DNA of 64,000 nucleotides from Orientallactaga sibirica (GCA_036365145.1 JAEOAD010002566.1:4112001-4176000), one strand, 5' to 3'; positions 33,001 through 39,388 are shown, numbered from the stretch's first letter. Translations and numbers: made by a program. Notes: generated by a model from the sequence alone, not told the origin.

Positions 33001-34181
33001 TCTCTTTGCGCTGGGCCTGCAGGCTGGGCGGGCGGCGCGGAGGAGGCGTCAGCGGGGGCTGAGGGGGACCCTGGGCACAGAGTGCTCTCCGCGAACAGAC
33101 TAAGAACTCCAGGGAGGTGGTGGGGCATTCACCTCCTCCCGGGAGGTAAGGCAGATCTGAATGCTAATTTTCTAGCCTGTCTGGCCTTGGGCACCGGATA
33201 GAATATTTATTTGGTTTTATTTCTTGTGGCACTGGGGGGAATAAAACCCAGGGCCACCAGCGTGCTAGGCGACCATGGCACCATGCTCTCTCTCTCTCTC
33301 TTTTTTTTTGGTGTTTTTCGAGGTAGGGTCTCACTTTGGCCCAGGCTGACCTGGAATTCACTATGTAGTCTCAGGGTGGCCTCGAACTCACCGCGATCCT
33401 CCTACCTCTGCCTCCTGAGTGCTGGGATTAAAGGCGTGCGCCACCACGCTCAGCTACCATGCTCTTTTTACTTTTTTGTTGCCCAGGCTGACCTGGAATT
33501 CACACTTAGTCTCAGGGTGGCTTAGAACTCACGGAGATCCTCTTACCTCTGCCTCCCCGGTGCTGTGCACCACCACGCCCGGCTCTCTTTTCACTTTTAA
33601 TTTTGAGCCAGGGTCTCACTAATTTGTCCAGACTGGCTTTGAACTCCCTCCGTCACCTAAGCAGGCCTTGAACTTGAGATCTTTGTGCCTCAGCCCCTAC
33701 CTTAGCTGGGATTCCAGGCCTGCGTTTGAGGAGGGTGGAGGTGACTGCGGGGGCCAGGAGACTAGAAACCAACCGCGGGAACAAGGCAGGGTGACAAAGT
33801 CTAGCCACAGTGCCAGGTACCAACAAGTGTGGGGACAGAAAGAGGCCCAGTGAAGCCGGGCGTGGTGGCGCACGCCTTTAATCCCAGCACTCTGGAGGCA
33901 GAGGTAGGAGGATCACCGTGAGTTCGAGGCCACCCTGAGACTACAGAGTGAATTCCAGGTCAGCCTGAGCTAGAGTGAAACCCTGCCTGGAAAACCGAAT
34001 AAAGGAGTCCAGTGATGTCCCCTCAGGGGTGCCTGGGGGCGGGACCACGAGCAGGGGGTGGGGTTAGAGTTGCTCACCAGGGTCCCGGCGGGGCCTTGAC
34101 CATCAGCCCAGGTAGAAAGTCCCAGGGGACTCCGGCACCGCGGCCTCCGGCGCCACTCCGGGGACACGAGGAGGTCGCCAT
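1..34181 (-). CDS. NPAS1: NPAS1, neuronal PAS domain protein 1 (bHLH-PAS transcription factor), split gene, 3' end outside window
   Basis: Gene-level entry; exons are listed separately. NPAS1 is a nuclear class I bHLH-PAS factor that dimerises with ARNT-type partners and mostly represses transcription in neurons, notably inhibitory ones; this is family knowledge. Eleven minus-strand coding exons have GT donors and AG acceptors. Their lengths (104, 236, 74, 90, 175, 101, 158, 107, 148, 95 and at least 56 bp) join in one continuous frame of 448 codons. Residues about 36-98 form the basic helix-loop-helix, about 120-260 PAS-A with a Ser-rich insert, and about 261-398 PAS-B; an acidic, Pro-rich tail begins after that. 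The human protein is about 590 residues, so about 140 C-terminal residues lie left of position 1. A tandem duplication repeats the two PAS-A exons of 74 and 90 bp. Identification rests on remembered family sequence, not a search, but many diagnostic stretches agree. Confidence 0.95.
120..2112. repeat. Satellite-like array 1 of a ~52-bp unit (about 38 copies)
   Basis: Head-to-tail repeats, each with CACTGTGGATTCTAGACAAG, GGCTCTACCGCTGAGCCACG and CCCCCAGCCCCT. The unit is 52 bp, with common 51-bp variants (one C fewer). Recurrent variants are GTGATCTACC, GTGCTCTACC and small deletions. An XbaI site (TCTAGA) occurs in nearly every unit. On the minus strand each unit shows GGCTCAGCGGTAGAG, like the A-box of tRNA-derived ID SINEs. 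The left edge (about 100-135: TGCCAGGCAAGTGCTCTACC) and right edge (2085-2115: GGGCATGC...CCACTGAGCTATATCCC) look like ordinary ID-type SINE sequence. The array lies in the NPAS1 intron between 5083 and 56. Confidence 0.95.
2126..4975. mobile_element. SINE cluster (B1/B2), left NPAS1 intron
   Basis: Approximate members: B2(-) 2126-2332; B1(+) 2783-2930; B1(-) 3071-3228; B2(+) 3281-3455 and 3472-3690; B1(-) 3866-4016, 4045-4192 and 4215-4374; B2(-) 4390-4596 and 4610-4795; B1(-) 4808-4968. The B1 at 4215-4374 is flanked by TTGCCTTCTAATTTTTT on both sides, a clean target duplication. The stretch 2333-2780 is degraded sequence with no gene seen. Confidence 0.85.
5083..5177 (-). CDS. NPAS1: NPAS1 post-PAS exon
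   Basis: Starts by completing the split Ser codon, then [20 protein letters not shown] and [11 protein letters not shown], and ends one base into a Glu codon. Acceptor is gtccccag at 5178; donor is gtaaat at 5082. [16 protein letters not shown] agrees with what I recall of human NPAS1, whereas the following residues diverge, as is usual for this linker. A B2 SINE lies just 20-30 bp upstream of the acceptor. Confidence 0.88.
5196..5520 (+). mobile_element. B2 (5196-5411) and truncated B1 (5423-5517)
   Basis: Forward B2 head GAAGAGATGGCTCAGCGGTT and ATAAATAAAAT tail, then B1 head GCCGGGCGTGGTAGCGCAC. The B2 starts about 20 bp from the NPAS1 exon acceptor at 5178, within the branch-point region. 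Confidence 0.85.
5545..5986. repeat. Satellite-like array 2 of the ~52-bp unit (about 8-9 copies)
   Basis: Same unit and orientation as array 1. It starts in SINE-like sequence (GCACATGCTAAGCAAGTGCT at about 5537-5556) and ends in TCTAGACAATCCCCAACCCT, running into a degraded SINE arm. It lies in the NPAS1 intron between exons 7621 and 5177. Units are quite uniform, with one truncated unit near 5630-5650. Confidence 0.95.
5987..7560. mobile_element. SINE cluster with two short unique stretches
   Basis: Old SINE arm 5987-6060; B2(-) 6080-6326; B1(-) 6332-6472 and 6705-6867; B2(-) 6880-7110 and 7385-7545. The non-repeat stretches 6475-6660 and 7112-7385 show no splice-consistent exon on either strand. 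Confidence 0.8.
7621..7768 (-). CDS. NPAS1: NPAS1 PAS-B C-terminal exon
   Basis: Reads [20 protein letters not shown], then [20 protein letters not shown] and VLWVSHVL, ending two bases into a Ser codon. Acceptor is gcacccag at 7769-7770; donor is gtgagtgtgg at 7620. [17 protein letters not shown] is the diagnostic final PAS-B beta-strand region shared by NPAS1, NPAS3 and SIM proteins. Confidence 0.95.
8099..8205 (-). CDS. NPAS1: NPAS1 PAS-B exon
   Basis: This exon is not covered by a single long open frame, because it is short and in a different frame from its flanks. It reads [20 protein letters not shown], then [15 protein letters not shown]. Acceptor is cccccag at 8206; donor is gtgaga at 8098. 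The last base C joins TG of the next exon to give Leu. It is the central PAS-B segment ([12 protein letters not shown]) of NPAS-type proteins. Confidence 0.93.
8340..8935 (+). mobile_element. B1, B2 and purine microsatellites in a PAS-B intron
   Basis: B1(+) 8371-8510 with an (AAAG)n tail 8522-8580; B2(+) 8584-8762; 3' half of a B1(+) 8763-8825 followed by (AAAAG)n at 8831-8918. The AAAAG tract is about 17 units long. Confidence 0.88.
9129..9286 (-). CDS. NPAS1: NPAS1 exon between PAS-A and PAS-B and start of PAS-B
   Basis: Reads [20 protein letters not shown], then [20 protein letters not shown] and [12 protein letters not shown], with the Arg codon split at the donor gtacag (9128). Acceptor is cccacag at 9287-9288. 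The sequence carries the strongly conserved end of PAS-A and the beginning of PAS-B ([15 protein letters not shown]). The next exon supplies the missing base, giving R-V-S-D in frame. Confidence 0.94.
9574..9674 (-). CDS. NPAS1: NPAS1 exon, end of PAS-A (RSFFVRMKS region)
   Basis: Starts by completing the split Glu codon, then [20 protein letters not shown], followed by [13 protein letters not shown] and a phase-0 end. Acceptor is ccctacag at 9675-9676; donor is gtgagtgtg at 9573. The stretch before VQERS is a few residues shorter than I recall for the human protein. This is an ordinary length difference beside the Ser-rich insert. Confidence 0.92.
9850..12040. mobile_element. SINE cluster between NPAS1 exons 9574 and 12071
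   Basis: B1(-) 9862-10018; old B2-like 10204-10340; B2(+) 10442-10680; B1(+) 10737-10890 with an A/G tail; B1(+) 11388-11535; B2(+) 11560-11735 cut by B1(-) 11737-11870; B1(+) 11896-12030. The stretch 10930-11385 is non-repeat with nothing recognisable. Confidence 0.82.
12071..12245 (-). CDS. NPAS1: NPAS1 PAS-A exon with Ser-rich insert
   Basis: Begins [20 protein letters not shown], a PAS-A hallmark. It then has a Pro/Thr linker (TPGPPTPP) and a serine run interrupted by one Cys, and ends DAPEI with the next Glu codon split. Acceptor is ggcag at 12246 and the donor is gtaatt at 12070. The Ser run is encoded by a TCC/TCT-type trinucleotide repeat and may vary in length. B1 fragments lie within 50 bp of the donor. 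Confidence 0.93.
12762..12853. repeat. (CCTT)n microsatellite
   Basis: About 23 perfect CCTT units; its purine strand reads GGAA/AAGG. It gives accidental GRKE-type open frames that should be ignored. Confidence 0.97.
13795..13874. repeat. (GT)n-(TA)n compound microsatellite
   Basis: About 9 GT units followed by about 30 TA units, embedded where two B2 copies of opposite orientation meet. Confidence 0.97.
15067..15156 (-). CDS. NPAS1: NPAS1 PAS-A core exon (90 bp)
   Basis: Thirty whole codons, phase 0 at both ends: it begins [13 protein letters not shown], continues [14 protein letters not shown] and ends LSQ. This is the early PAS-A strand/helix region of NPAS1. Acceptor is ctccag at 15157-15158 and the donor is gtaggc at 15066. 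It is the only copy of this exon with an intact 3' end in the window. Confidence 0.93.
15342..15355 (+). promoter_or_regulatory. CTCF-like core motif in PAS-A intron, copy 1
   Basis: CCAGCAGGTGGCAG matches the known CTCF core pattern CCASYAGRKGGCAS at every position. It lies in the short intron between the two PAS-A exons, in non-repeat DNA. Binding is inferred. Confidence 0.55.
15386..15459 (-). CDS. NPAS1: NPAS1 PAS-A leading exon, distal duplicate (74 bp)
   Basis: Encodes the same residues as the copy at 18982-19055, from the split Ala codon through [14 protein letters not shown]. It has an AG acceptor at 15460-15461 and a gtgagacg donor ending at 15385. It is separated by 229 bp from the next coding exon, and this short intron carries a consensus-like CTCF core. 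This copy belongs to the unit whose 90-bp exon keeps its donor, so the pair 15386-15459 plus 15067-15156 is the simplest functional PAS-A start. Confidence 0.85.
15657..16440. mobile_element. B1/B2 block in duplicated copy 1
   Basis: Shortened B1(-) 15690-15785; B1(+) 15817-15945 with poly-A; B2(+) 15958-16165; B2(-) 16166-16430 of the subfamily with CCCCCTTGTGGTC. The same block, with different indels, is at 19261-19997. 16440-16740 is non-repeat with no gene seen. Confidence 0.82.
16770..17995. repeat. Satellite-like array 3 of the ~52-bp unit (about 24 copies)
   Basis: Same unit as array 1. It begins after GATGGAACTTGTATATGCCA (SINE-like edge) and ends at GACAAGCCAGTCTACCACTT. Many units have short deletions between the CTCTACC and GAGCCACG blocks. 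It forms the right part of duplicated segment copy 1 and so lies between the two sets of PAS-A exons. Confidence 0.95.
17996..18510. mobile_element. Old SINE arm, B1(-) and B2(-) end at the duplication junction
   Basis: 17996-18250 is diverged SINE/unique sequence; B1(-) with poly-T 18250-18408; then a short GATAGTTTG link and the 3' half of B2(-) 18437-18510. The duplication junction falls inside this B2. Confidence 0.7.
18664..18752 (-). pseudogene. Damaged duplicate of the NPAS1 90-bp PAS-A exon
   Basis: Duplicate of the exon at 15067-15156, beginning [15 protein letters not shown]. Its last codons differ: the normal TCGCAG followed by gtaggcc is replaced by CTTCTGTAGGCC, one base shorter. 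Read through, the frame meets TAG at once. If the surviving GT at 18663-18662 were used, the exon would be 89 bp and shift the downstream frame. The acceptor (ctccag) is intact. It is probably a non-productive exon copy, provided the assembly is correct. Confidence 0.75.
18938..18951 (+). promoter_or_regulatory. CTCF-like core motif in PAS-A intron, copy 2
   Basis: Identical CCAGCAGGTGGCAG in the duplicated intron, same orientation, about 3.6 kb from the first. Confidence 0.55.
18982..19055 (-). CDS. NPAS1: NPAS1 PAS-A leading exon, promoter-proximal duplicate (74 bp)
   Basis: Reads [20 protein letters not shown] then HILQ, the lead-in to PAS-A, between a ttcccag acceptor and a gtgagacg donor. 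Its exon bases are identical to the copy at 15386-15459. Either copy fits the frame after the bHLH exon. Joining both in one mRNA would shift the frame, because 74 is not a multiple of three. This copy is met first by the spliceosome and its splice sites look intact. It can therefore be used if splicing then skips to the intact 90-bp exon at 15067-15156. Confidence 0.8.
19261..19997. mobile_element. B1/B2 block in duplicated copy 2
   Basis: B1(-) 19281-19425 intact; scrambled B1/B2 junction 19440-19530 with two CCCAGGGCTGGAGAGATGGC starts; B2(+) 19525-19715; B2(-) 19716-19997. 19998-20320 is non-repeat, as in copy 1, with no gene seen. Confidence 0.8.
20335..21210. repeat. Satellite-like array 4 of the ~52-bp unit, disordered
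   Basis: Counterpart of array 3 in duplicated segment copy 2, with identical edges but shorter and much more irregular. There are many partial units, rearranged fragments and internal micro-deletions (for example 20470-20530 and 21035-21130). This could be real decay or a poorly resolved repeat assembly. Confidence 0.9.
21211..23270. mobile_element. SINE cluster right of the duplication
   Basis: B1(-) 21480-21635 and 21655-21765; B1(+) 3' part 21770-21870; B2(+) 21872-22090; B1(-) 22105-22265; B2(+) 22296-22512 and 22527-22740, the first with CCACAAGGGGGCGC; (TA)n 22750-22789; B1(+) 22924-23058; B2(+) 23060-23255. No gene is seen. Confidence 0.82.
23284..24345. other. Repeat-free intronic stretch of NPAS1
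   Basis: About 1 kb without SINEs. It contains candidate enhancer 1. No open frame has matching splice sites or recognisable protein similarity. Confidence 0.6.
23640..23965. promoter_or_regulatory. Candidate intronic enhancer 1 (repeat-free, SOX/homeodomain words)
   Basis: Repeat-free DNA in the large NPAS1 intron. It contains AACAAT twice (about 23764 and 23841), CTAATTG (23855), GCTAATTCC (about 23887), GCAATTATC (about 23941) and TGCTAAT. Clustered SOX and homeodomain words inside a neuronal gene suggest an enhancer. This is inference; conservation was not tested. Confidence 0.45.
24345..25980. mobile_element. SINE/L1 cluster
   Basis: B1(+) 24350-24485; L1 tail with B2 (listed separately); B2(+) 25339-25545; B2(-) 25575-25795; B1(+) truncated 25835-25965. 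Confidence 0.82.
24518..25320 (+). mobile_element. L1 LINE 3' end with an inserted B2
   Basis: Non-coding 3' part of a rodent L1: GAAGAGGGGGCAGAAAGAAT, GTAAGAGCCAAAGGAAGAG, AGACCATCATAATAGGAGGA and AAGATCATGACATCAAAATA, ending in GTCAAAAATAAAAAATAAAA. A B2 of the CTCF-motif subfamily is inserted at about 24913-25185, with AAAAGAGAGACTGA repeated on both sides as target duplication. Confidence 0.75.
25985..26875. other. Repeat-free intronic stretch of NPAS1
   Basis: About 0.9 kb without SINEs, GC-moderate on both flanks and AT-rich in the centre (candidate enhancer 2). No exon is recognised. Confidence 0.6.
26500..26640. promoter_or_regulatory. Candidate intronic enhancer 2 (homeodomain-rich, AT-rich island)
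   Basis: Holds GTAATGAC, GTAATCAACG, GCTAATGCC, TCAATTCGCC, TTAATTACC (26567-26575), ATTTAAATTTAAAT (26592-26605), GATTTATTG and TTTAATCAATG within 130 bp. It is flanked by about 0.4 kb of repeat-free sequence on each side. The density of ATTA/TAAT cores and the absence of SINEs resemble deeply conserved developmental enhancers. Conservation itself is not visible here. Confidence 0.5.
26876..32460. mobile_element. Dense SINE cluster in the first large NPAS1 intron
   Basis: Approximate members: B1(+) 26878-27020; B2(+) 27078-27290; B1(-) 27390-27480; B2(-) 27630-27835; B1(-) 27860-28010, 28135-28265, 28285-28400, 28430-28570 and 28600-28745; B2(-) 29230-29445; B1(-) 29462-29600; B1(+) 29740-29850 and 29900-30000; B2(+) 30051-30210; B2(-) 30225-30400; B1(-) 30560-30690; B2(+) 30770-30905 and 30918-31090; B2(-) 31145-31355; B1(+) 31519-31645 and 32300-32435. 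Five same-orientation B1s follow one another at 27.86-28.75 kb. 31900-32195 is non-repeat and ends in ACAATAAAACC, perhaps an old LTR. Confidence 0.8.
28746..28950 (-). mobile_element. L1 3' end, antisense
   Basis: Reverse of the same L1 tail: ATTGACAACTTCTTTAATTG, CTCAATCAGTCTCTTTTCAG and TGATCTTTTCCTCCTATTAT. Truncated at about 200 bp. Confidence 0.7.
32788..33023 (-). CDS. NPAS1: NPAS1 bHLH exon
   Basis: 236-bp exon between a gcccag acceptor (33024-33025) and a gtgagtgcg donor (32787). It encodes residues about 35-113. The basic region reads [20 protein letters not shown] and contacts the E-box in this family. Helix 1 ([11 protein letters not shown]), the loop (GAISSQ) and helix 2 ([19 protein letters not shown]) follow. 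A Pro/Gly-rich linker ([15 protein letters not shown]) leads toward PAS-A. It ends one base into a codon, matching the 74-bp exon that starts with two bases. The exon is GC-rich and sits at the edge of the CpG-dense promoter region. Confidence 0.95.
33060..34000. mobile_element. B1 elements between the bHLH exon and the first coding exon
   Basis: B1(-) 33310-33460; shorter B1(-) 33480-33590; old SINE 33600-33720; B1(+) 33855-33990. 33060-33300 and 33720-33855 are non-repeat intron. Confidence 0.82.
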
Positions 34182-34205
34182 CTCGGACTGGGGGACCCGC
34201 GTCTG
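34078..34205 (-). CDS. NPAS1: NPAS1 first coding exon (coding 34078-34181) with short 5' UTR
   Basis: ATG at 34181-34179 opens a frame that reads a Gly/Ala/Arg-rich start and then [17 protein letters not shown], which is the conserved NPAS1 N-terminus. The exon ends in TG before a gtgagc donor at 34077, so the Cys codon is split with the next exon. Upstream, a long CCT-repeat pyrimidine tract ends in gctgcag at about 34206. This suggests an acceptor there and therefore a separate non-coding first exon. The start has a purine at -3 and G at +4. The exact upstream edge (34202 or 34205) is uncertain because of the CAGCAG. Confidence 0.88.
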
Positions 34206-35390
34206 CTGCAGCGGGGAGAGGAGGAGGAGGAGGAGGGGTGCCTGGGTGGTGACTCAGTTTCCCCTTCCCAAGGCCCCTCGCCGCTGCGTCCAGAGCTGGT
34301 CCGTGGGTGGCGGGGGTGCTGTGGGTGGCGGTGGCGCTCCGGGTGAGGACGTGCCCCGCCGCCGCCGCCGCCTCCCCCGCGCCGCCCGCCCGCCCGAGCC
34401 CGCTCCGCATACCAATGGGCGCACGCGGCGCGCATACGGATCGGACCGGCCCGCGCGCTGCGTGCCAAGCATGCCCAAGCTGGGCTGTGTGTGTGTGAGG
34501 GGGGGGGGACGCGCCAGACGTGCCCACAGCACCAGCCTCTCCACCCCAGCCATCCCTTCCGCTCCCCACTATCCCCATCTGCGATGCACCCATTTCCCAG
34601 GTCACCTCCCCCTTCCTGGGGCTCAGCAAGCAGGCGGGGACCCCGCCCCGGGTCCGCGCCACCTGTCCCAGGCCACCGCAACTTCCTCTCCGGCCCCCAG
34701 GATGGACGCGACACTTGGGGCCCAGGTGTCTCCTGTGGCGTCCACGTTCCCCCTTCCTCCCTCCCTCCCCCTGGAACCAGGGACGTGTCCATCTGATGGA
34801 CGCGACACTTGGGGCCCAGGTGCCTCCTGTGGCGTCCACGTTCCCCCCTCCCTCCCTCCCTCCTTCCCCCTGGAACCAGGGACGTGTCCATCTTCCGCGG
34901 TGAGACGCGTCCAGGCCGGCTCTGTCCCCAGCACCCGGGTTGTCCTTCCCCCAAGAAGATGTCCAGACATCTAGACCCCGACCCTGTGTCTCCAGGACCC
35001 CCCACCCAAATAAACGAGAATCCCCTTGTTCGGATCCCTGAACTACGGGCGTCGCGAGGTCACGGTCCCCCGGACTTTGAAGTCCCCAGGAGTCCTCGGG
35101 GTGCACCCTACCCGCAGGTCCCCCGCTCCCGCCCCCCACAAGCCGGGTTACCAGGCTCCGGGCGCGGCGAGCGGCCGCTCCATAGACCGCGGGTGGCGCG
35201 GGTGGCGCGGGCTGGGGCGCCCCGGCTCCGTGCGCTCGCGGCGACACTTGGAGAGCCCGGGCGGGGGCGGGGCTTGCGGAGCCACGCCCACCGAGGCCAC
35301 ACCCCAGCCCCGCCCCGCCTGGTCCCCCCCCCCAACTGCTGAGCCCCGCTGGCTGCAGGTCTCTGAGTCCCCCTCACGCCACGGCTAGTC
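34080..35390. promoter_or_regulatory. CpG island / NPAS1 promoter region
   Basis: GC- and CpG-dense, in sharp contrast to the AT- and SINE-rich flanks, and almost free of repeats. It covers the first coding exon and the DNA upstream of it. GC boxes are visible at 35263-35272 (GGGGGCGGGG) and around 35308-35318, with several CACGCCC/CACACCC words. No convincing TATA box is seen, as expected for a CpG promoter. The transcription start and the presumed non-coding first exon probably lie between about 34.3 and 35.3 kb; I could not fix them. Long frames on both strands here are GC-rich artefacts. Confidence 0.8.
34701..34893. repeat. Tandem duplication (94 + 99 bp) inside the CpG island
   Basis: Two nearly identical copies, 34701-34794 and 34795-34893. 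Each starts GATGGACGCGACACTTGGGG and ends near GGGACGTGTCCATCT. They differ by a few substitutions and by the length of the C/CT-rich middle. Each copy carries GACGCGAC, GGCGTCCACG and ACGTGTCC words. No open frame is conserved across both as a gene. Confidence 0.9.
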
Positions 35391-36207
35391 GAGCAGGTCG
35401 TACACTCGTCACTCTTGGAGGATGGGGCACTCCAGTGACCCCTCAGTGGACATGCAGGGCACCCTGCAACTGGGGTAGCGCTGCCTCCCGCAGAGACATA
35501 AATCCAGGCGTTTGCCATCCTCCTTCAGGATGTCAGCTAACCCCACGAAGGTCACGATTTGACGTGGGGACCCACTCCCAACAAGACGCTCCTGCTGGGA
35601 CTGGAGCCCCCAACCCCTGAGTTCATCACAATTGGGCATGGAAGGCAGCACAGGCCTGTCAGGCGGGCATTTGGGAGGCTAGCAGAAAGCCTTGAGTTCA
35701 AGGCCTGGGCTTCACTGGAAGCTCCAGGCAAGTGAGAACCTGTTTCACGTGGAAGTTTCAGGTCATCCTCTGCTGCGTAGGGAGTTCATAGCATAGCCAG
35801 CCTGGGTTACACAGGGCTCTGCCTCTCAATCAATCAATCAATCAATCAATCAAGGCTAAGCTGGGATGAGAGGTAGAAGGATTGCTGTGAGTTCGAGGCC
35901 ACCCTGAGACTACAGAGTGAATTCCAGTGAGTCCCTACCTCAAAAAAAAAAAAAAAAAAAAAAAGGATTTTCAAGCCAGGCATAGTGGCTAAAGTGAGAC
36001 CCTACCTCAAAAAACAAAAAAACAAAACAACAACAAAAAAAGAAAAAAAATGGACCATCATATTGCTCCCCCCCCCCATTGATAGGTCATATTAAGATCT
36101 TGTTAAGGGGCTGGAGAGATGGCTTAAGAGTTTGACTTCTGGCCTAAGGATGGTTCGAGGCTCGATTCTCCAGGACCCACTTGCCGGATGCAAAATCTGG
36201 AGTTTAA

Positions 36208-36249
<42 letters not shown>

Positions 36250-36571
36250 GCCTATATCTCTCTCTCTCTCTCAAATAAATAAATAAATAATAAAATATTA
36301 AAAAAAAAAAAAGATCTTGTTAAGGTTAAGATTTTGACTTCTGGGCTGGAGAGATGGCTTAGGAGTTAAGGCACACTTGCCTGCAAAACCAAAGGACCCA
36401 GGTCCATATATATATATATATATGCGTGCGTGCGTGCATGTGTGCGTGCGTGTGTAGTCTCAGGGTGGCCTTGAATTCATGGCAATTCTCCTACCTCTGC
36501 CTCCCAAGTGCTGGGATTAAAGGCATGTGCCACCACCTCCAGCTTTATATATATATTTAATTTATTTATAT

Positions 36572-36606
<35 letters not shown>

Positions 36607-37160
36607 TTTGACAGAGAGAAACAGAGAGAGAGAGAATGGGCACGCCAGGGCCTCCAGCCACTGCAAATGAACTCCAGACATGTGCGCCCCCTTGTGCATC
36701 TGGCTAACATGGGTCCTGGGGAATTGAACCTGGGTCCTTTGGCTTTGCAAGCAAACGCCTTAACCACTAAGCCCTCCCTGTAGCCATTATATATATATTT
36801 AAGAGGGAGCTACCTAGATGGCTTAGTGGTTAAGGCACATGCCTGAGAAGTCTAAGGACCAAAGTTCAATTCCCCAGTGCCCAAGTAAGCCAGATGCACA
36901 AGGTGGAGCATGTCTCTGTCTGGAGTTCGTTTGCAGTAGCTGGAGGTCCTGGCATGTCCATTCTCCTTTTCACTCTTTCTGCCTCCTTCTCTCTCTCTCT
37001 CTCTCCCTCTCCCTCAAATATATATATATTTAAAGGAAGAGTGAGTAGACCAGGGCTTCCAGTCCTGGTCGGTTCCCGGCTGCTGGTTGGGTCTGTCTGG
37101 AGCCTGCCTGGGTGCTGAGGAAGCAGGCCCCTTGCTCTGCCTTCTTGATTGAATGGCCCC
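35390..37160. mobile_element. Upstream flank of NPAS1: unique DNA then SINEs
   Basis: 35390-35820 is non-repeat with no gene seen; (AATC)n 35826-35852; B1(+) fragments 35865-35965 and 35975-36030; B2(+) 36108-36300 with a (TC)n core; B2(+) start 36345-36405; B1(-) 36455-36545; B2(-) 36550-36785; B2(+) 36810-37040. Confidence 0.78.
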
Positions 37161-37161
37161 T

Positions 37162-38006
37162 TGTTGGGCATTGCTGAAAAACGGGCTGGGACTGTGAGGA
37201 AGCTGGCCTGGGCTGTTGGACATGGCTGGGGACCTTGGGCTGTGGGGTTGCAGCTGGCCTTATCATCGGGAACCCACTCTGGTGATGGTGACTGGCCTTC
37301 CCTATGCTTCGGCAAGGTTGTAGTGTGCCCTGTCATTGCCCAGAGTGGGCACAACTGGTGAGGTCCTCCCCCCTTTTGATCTCAAAAGCATCTGAGTGAG
37401 CCGGGCGTGGTGGTGCACGCCTTTAATCCCAGCACTCGGGAGGCAGAGGTAGGAGGATCGCTGAGAGTTCGAGGCCACCCTGAGACTACATAGTGAATTC
37501 CAGGTCAGCCTGAGCCAGAGTGAGACCCTACCTCGAAAAACCAAAAAAAAAAAAAAAAAGCATCTGACCATTCCATAAGTCAAGCTTTGCCCTTCCCCCA
37601 CAGCTCCTGACCTTGTGGCTAGCTGCCCAAGAGACCCTTATGTGGCTGAAGTCACGTAGCTTTTCCCGCCACTTCTGTTATCTCCCTTCCAGCTCCTCCC
37701 TCACAACTCTGAAGTCAGGTAGCTTTTCCTGCCACTAGCTCCCTTGTACTTCTGCCTTTCAACCAATTAGATAGCAACCCATAAACTATGTATCCAATCG
37801 CCATATAGTCTGTATGTGCCTTCTCAACCTTTCTCAAGTGTTTATAAACCCACTCCCCTGTTGGATAAATGAGAGCGTGCTATCCATCAGACTGCCTCCT
37901 GGGTGTTCATTGCCCATCACACTCACCCGCTCCTGGACCCTGCTTCCCCCCTACTCCTGTGTCGGGGACGTAGGTGGCCAGACTCCCCAGGAACAGCAAG
38001 GACCCA
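37162..38006 (+). mobile_element. LTR of the same family with an inserted B1
   Basis: Starts TGTTGGGCATTGCTGAAAAA and ends near AACAGCAAGGACCCA. It has TGTTTATAAACCCACTCC and GATAAATGAG in the promoter/polyA positions. A forward B1 sits at 37399-37558, flanked by AGCATCTGA on both sides. This copy is the most diverged of the four. The DNA on each side (37043-37161 and 38007-38165) is non-SINE and unassigned. Confidence 0.7.
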
Positions 38007-38164
38007 CAGCCTCTGGGTCCCCAACTCCCAGATCCCCTGTACTGGAGGGTGCACTCACAGGAAGGTAGCAAGATTGGAGGAGATAAACCACCCCTGCATC
38101 TCAGCCAAGGCCCAGGTGAAAAGCACAGAGGACGTGGGAAAAGGAGCAAGAGTGCTGCTTCCAT

Positions 38165-38720
38165 GGTGAGCCTCACAGTCTGCAACCTGGTGAAGGAGAC
38201 AGACCCTAAGGACAGTGAACACCTTCCAAAGCAGAGGTCCAGAGGCTCCCGAGACTCATCAATGAAGCAGAATAAAACTCACTCTCCAGGGCTCAGGGAA
38301 TTTTGCCGAAGAGGGGGCAGGAAGATTGTAAGAACTACAGGTTGGGGCTGGAGGGATGGCTTAGTGGTTAAGGCATTTACCTGCAAAGCCAAAGGACCCA
38401 GGTTCAATTCCCCAGATCCTACGTGAGCCAGATACACAAGGGGGCACACGCGTCTGGAGTTTGCTTACAGTGGCTGGAGGCCTTGGTGCACCCATTCTCA
38501 CTCTCTCTACCTCTCTATCAAATAAATAAATAAAAAAGTAAGAGCCATAGGTTGGGATGTTATACTCAGAGGCGTTGCCTCCCCCTCAATAACTGACTGC
38601 TGCTCCCACAATGCGCAACCTACAACCCCATGGGGAATACCTGCAACCCCACTAAGCAGGGCCCCAGGGGAATAGGGGCAGGGACAACACATGCTATATC
38701 CATACAAAGTATGTTCTTAA
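38165..38720 (+). mobile_element. L1 3' UTR fragment interrupted by a B2
   Basis: CATGGTGAGCCTCACAGTCT to GAAGAGGGGGCAGGAAGATT resembles the L1 stretch at 24650-24790. It resumes as AGTAAGAGCCATAGGTTGGG after a forward B2 (38345-38535), with CTACAGGTTGGG and CCATAGGTTGGG at the junctions. The end has CCACTAAGCAGGGCCCC and no L1 A-tail. Confidence 0.6.
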
Positions 38721-38727
38721 TTTAAAA

Positions 38728-39346
38728 AAGTTTAAGCCAAGTGTGGTGGCACACACCTTCAATCCCAGCACTCAGGCGGCTGAGGTAGGAGGATCGCCAT
38801 GAGTTCGAGGCCACCCTGAGACTACATAGGGAATTCCAGGTCAGCATGGGTTAGAATGAGACCCTACCTAAAAAAAAAAAAAGAAAAGAAAGAAAGAAAG
38901 AAAGAAAGAAAAAAAAGGAGGAATGTACAAGGCCAGGATGGACTACTTGAGAACATGTATCAAAAAAAAAAAAAAAGTTTGTGGCTGGAGAGATGGCTTA
39001 GTGGTTAAGGTGCCTGCCTGCCAAGCCTAAATACACCAATTTGATTCTCCAGCTCCCACGTTTAGCCAGATACATGATGCAAGCACACAATGTCAAGCTT
39101 CCCACAAGGGGGCGCACGTGTCCAGAGTTCATTCATAGCAGTTGAGAGGCCCTGGCGTGCACATTCTCTCTCTGTCTCTCTCTGTCTGTCTCAAAAAAAA
39201 AAAAAAAAAAAGCCAGGCGTGGTGGCGCACGCCTTTAATCCCAGCACTCAGGAGGCAGAGGTAGGAGGATCGCCATGAGTTCAAGGCCACCCTGAGACTA
39301 CATAGTGAATTCCAGGTCAGCCTGGGCCAGAGTGAGACCCTACCTC

Positions 39347-39388
<42 letters not shown>

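Noticed and set aside
33970..35247. A 425-residue minus-strand frame and a 320-residue plus-strand frame in the CpG island
   Set aside because: GC-rich DNA lacks stop codons on both strands. The true NPAS1 exon uses only 34 codons of this region, and the rest shows no protein-like pattern.
38007..38165. Retroviral internal region after the LTR at 37162-38006
   Set aside because: No primer-binding-site-like word or gag-like frame is visible, and the sequence soon becomes an L1-like tail.
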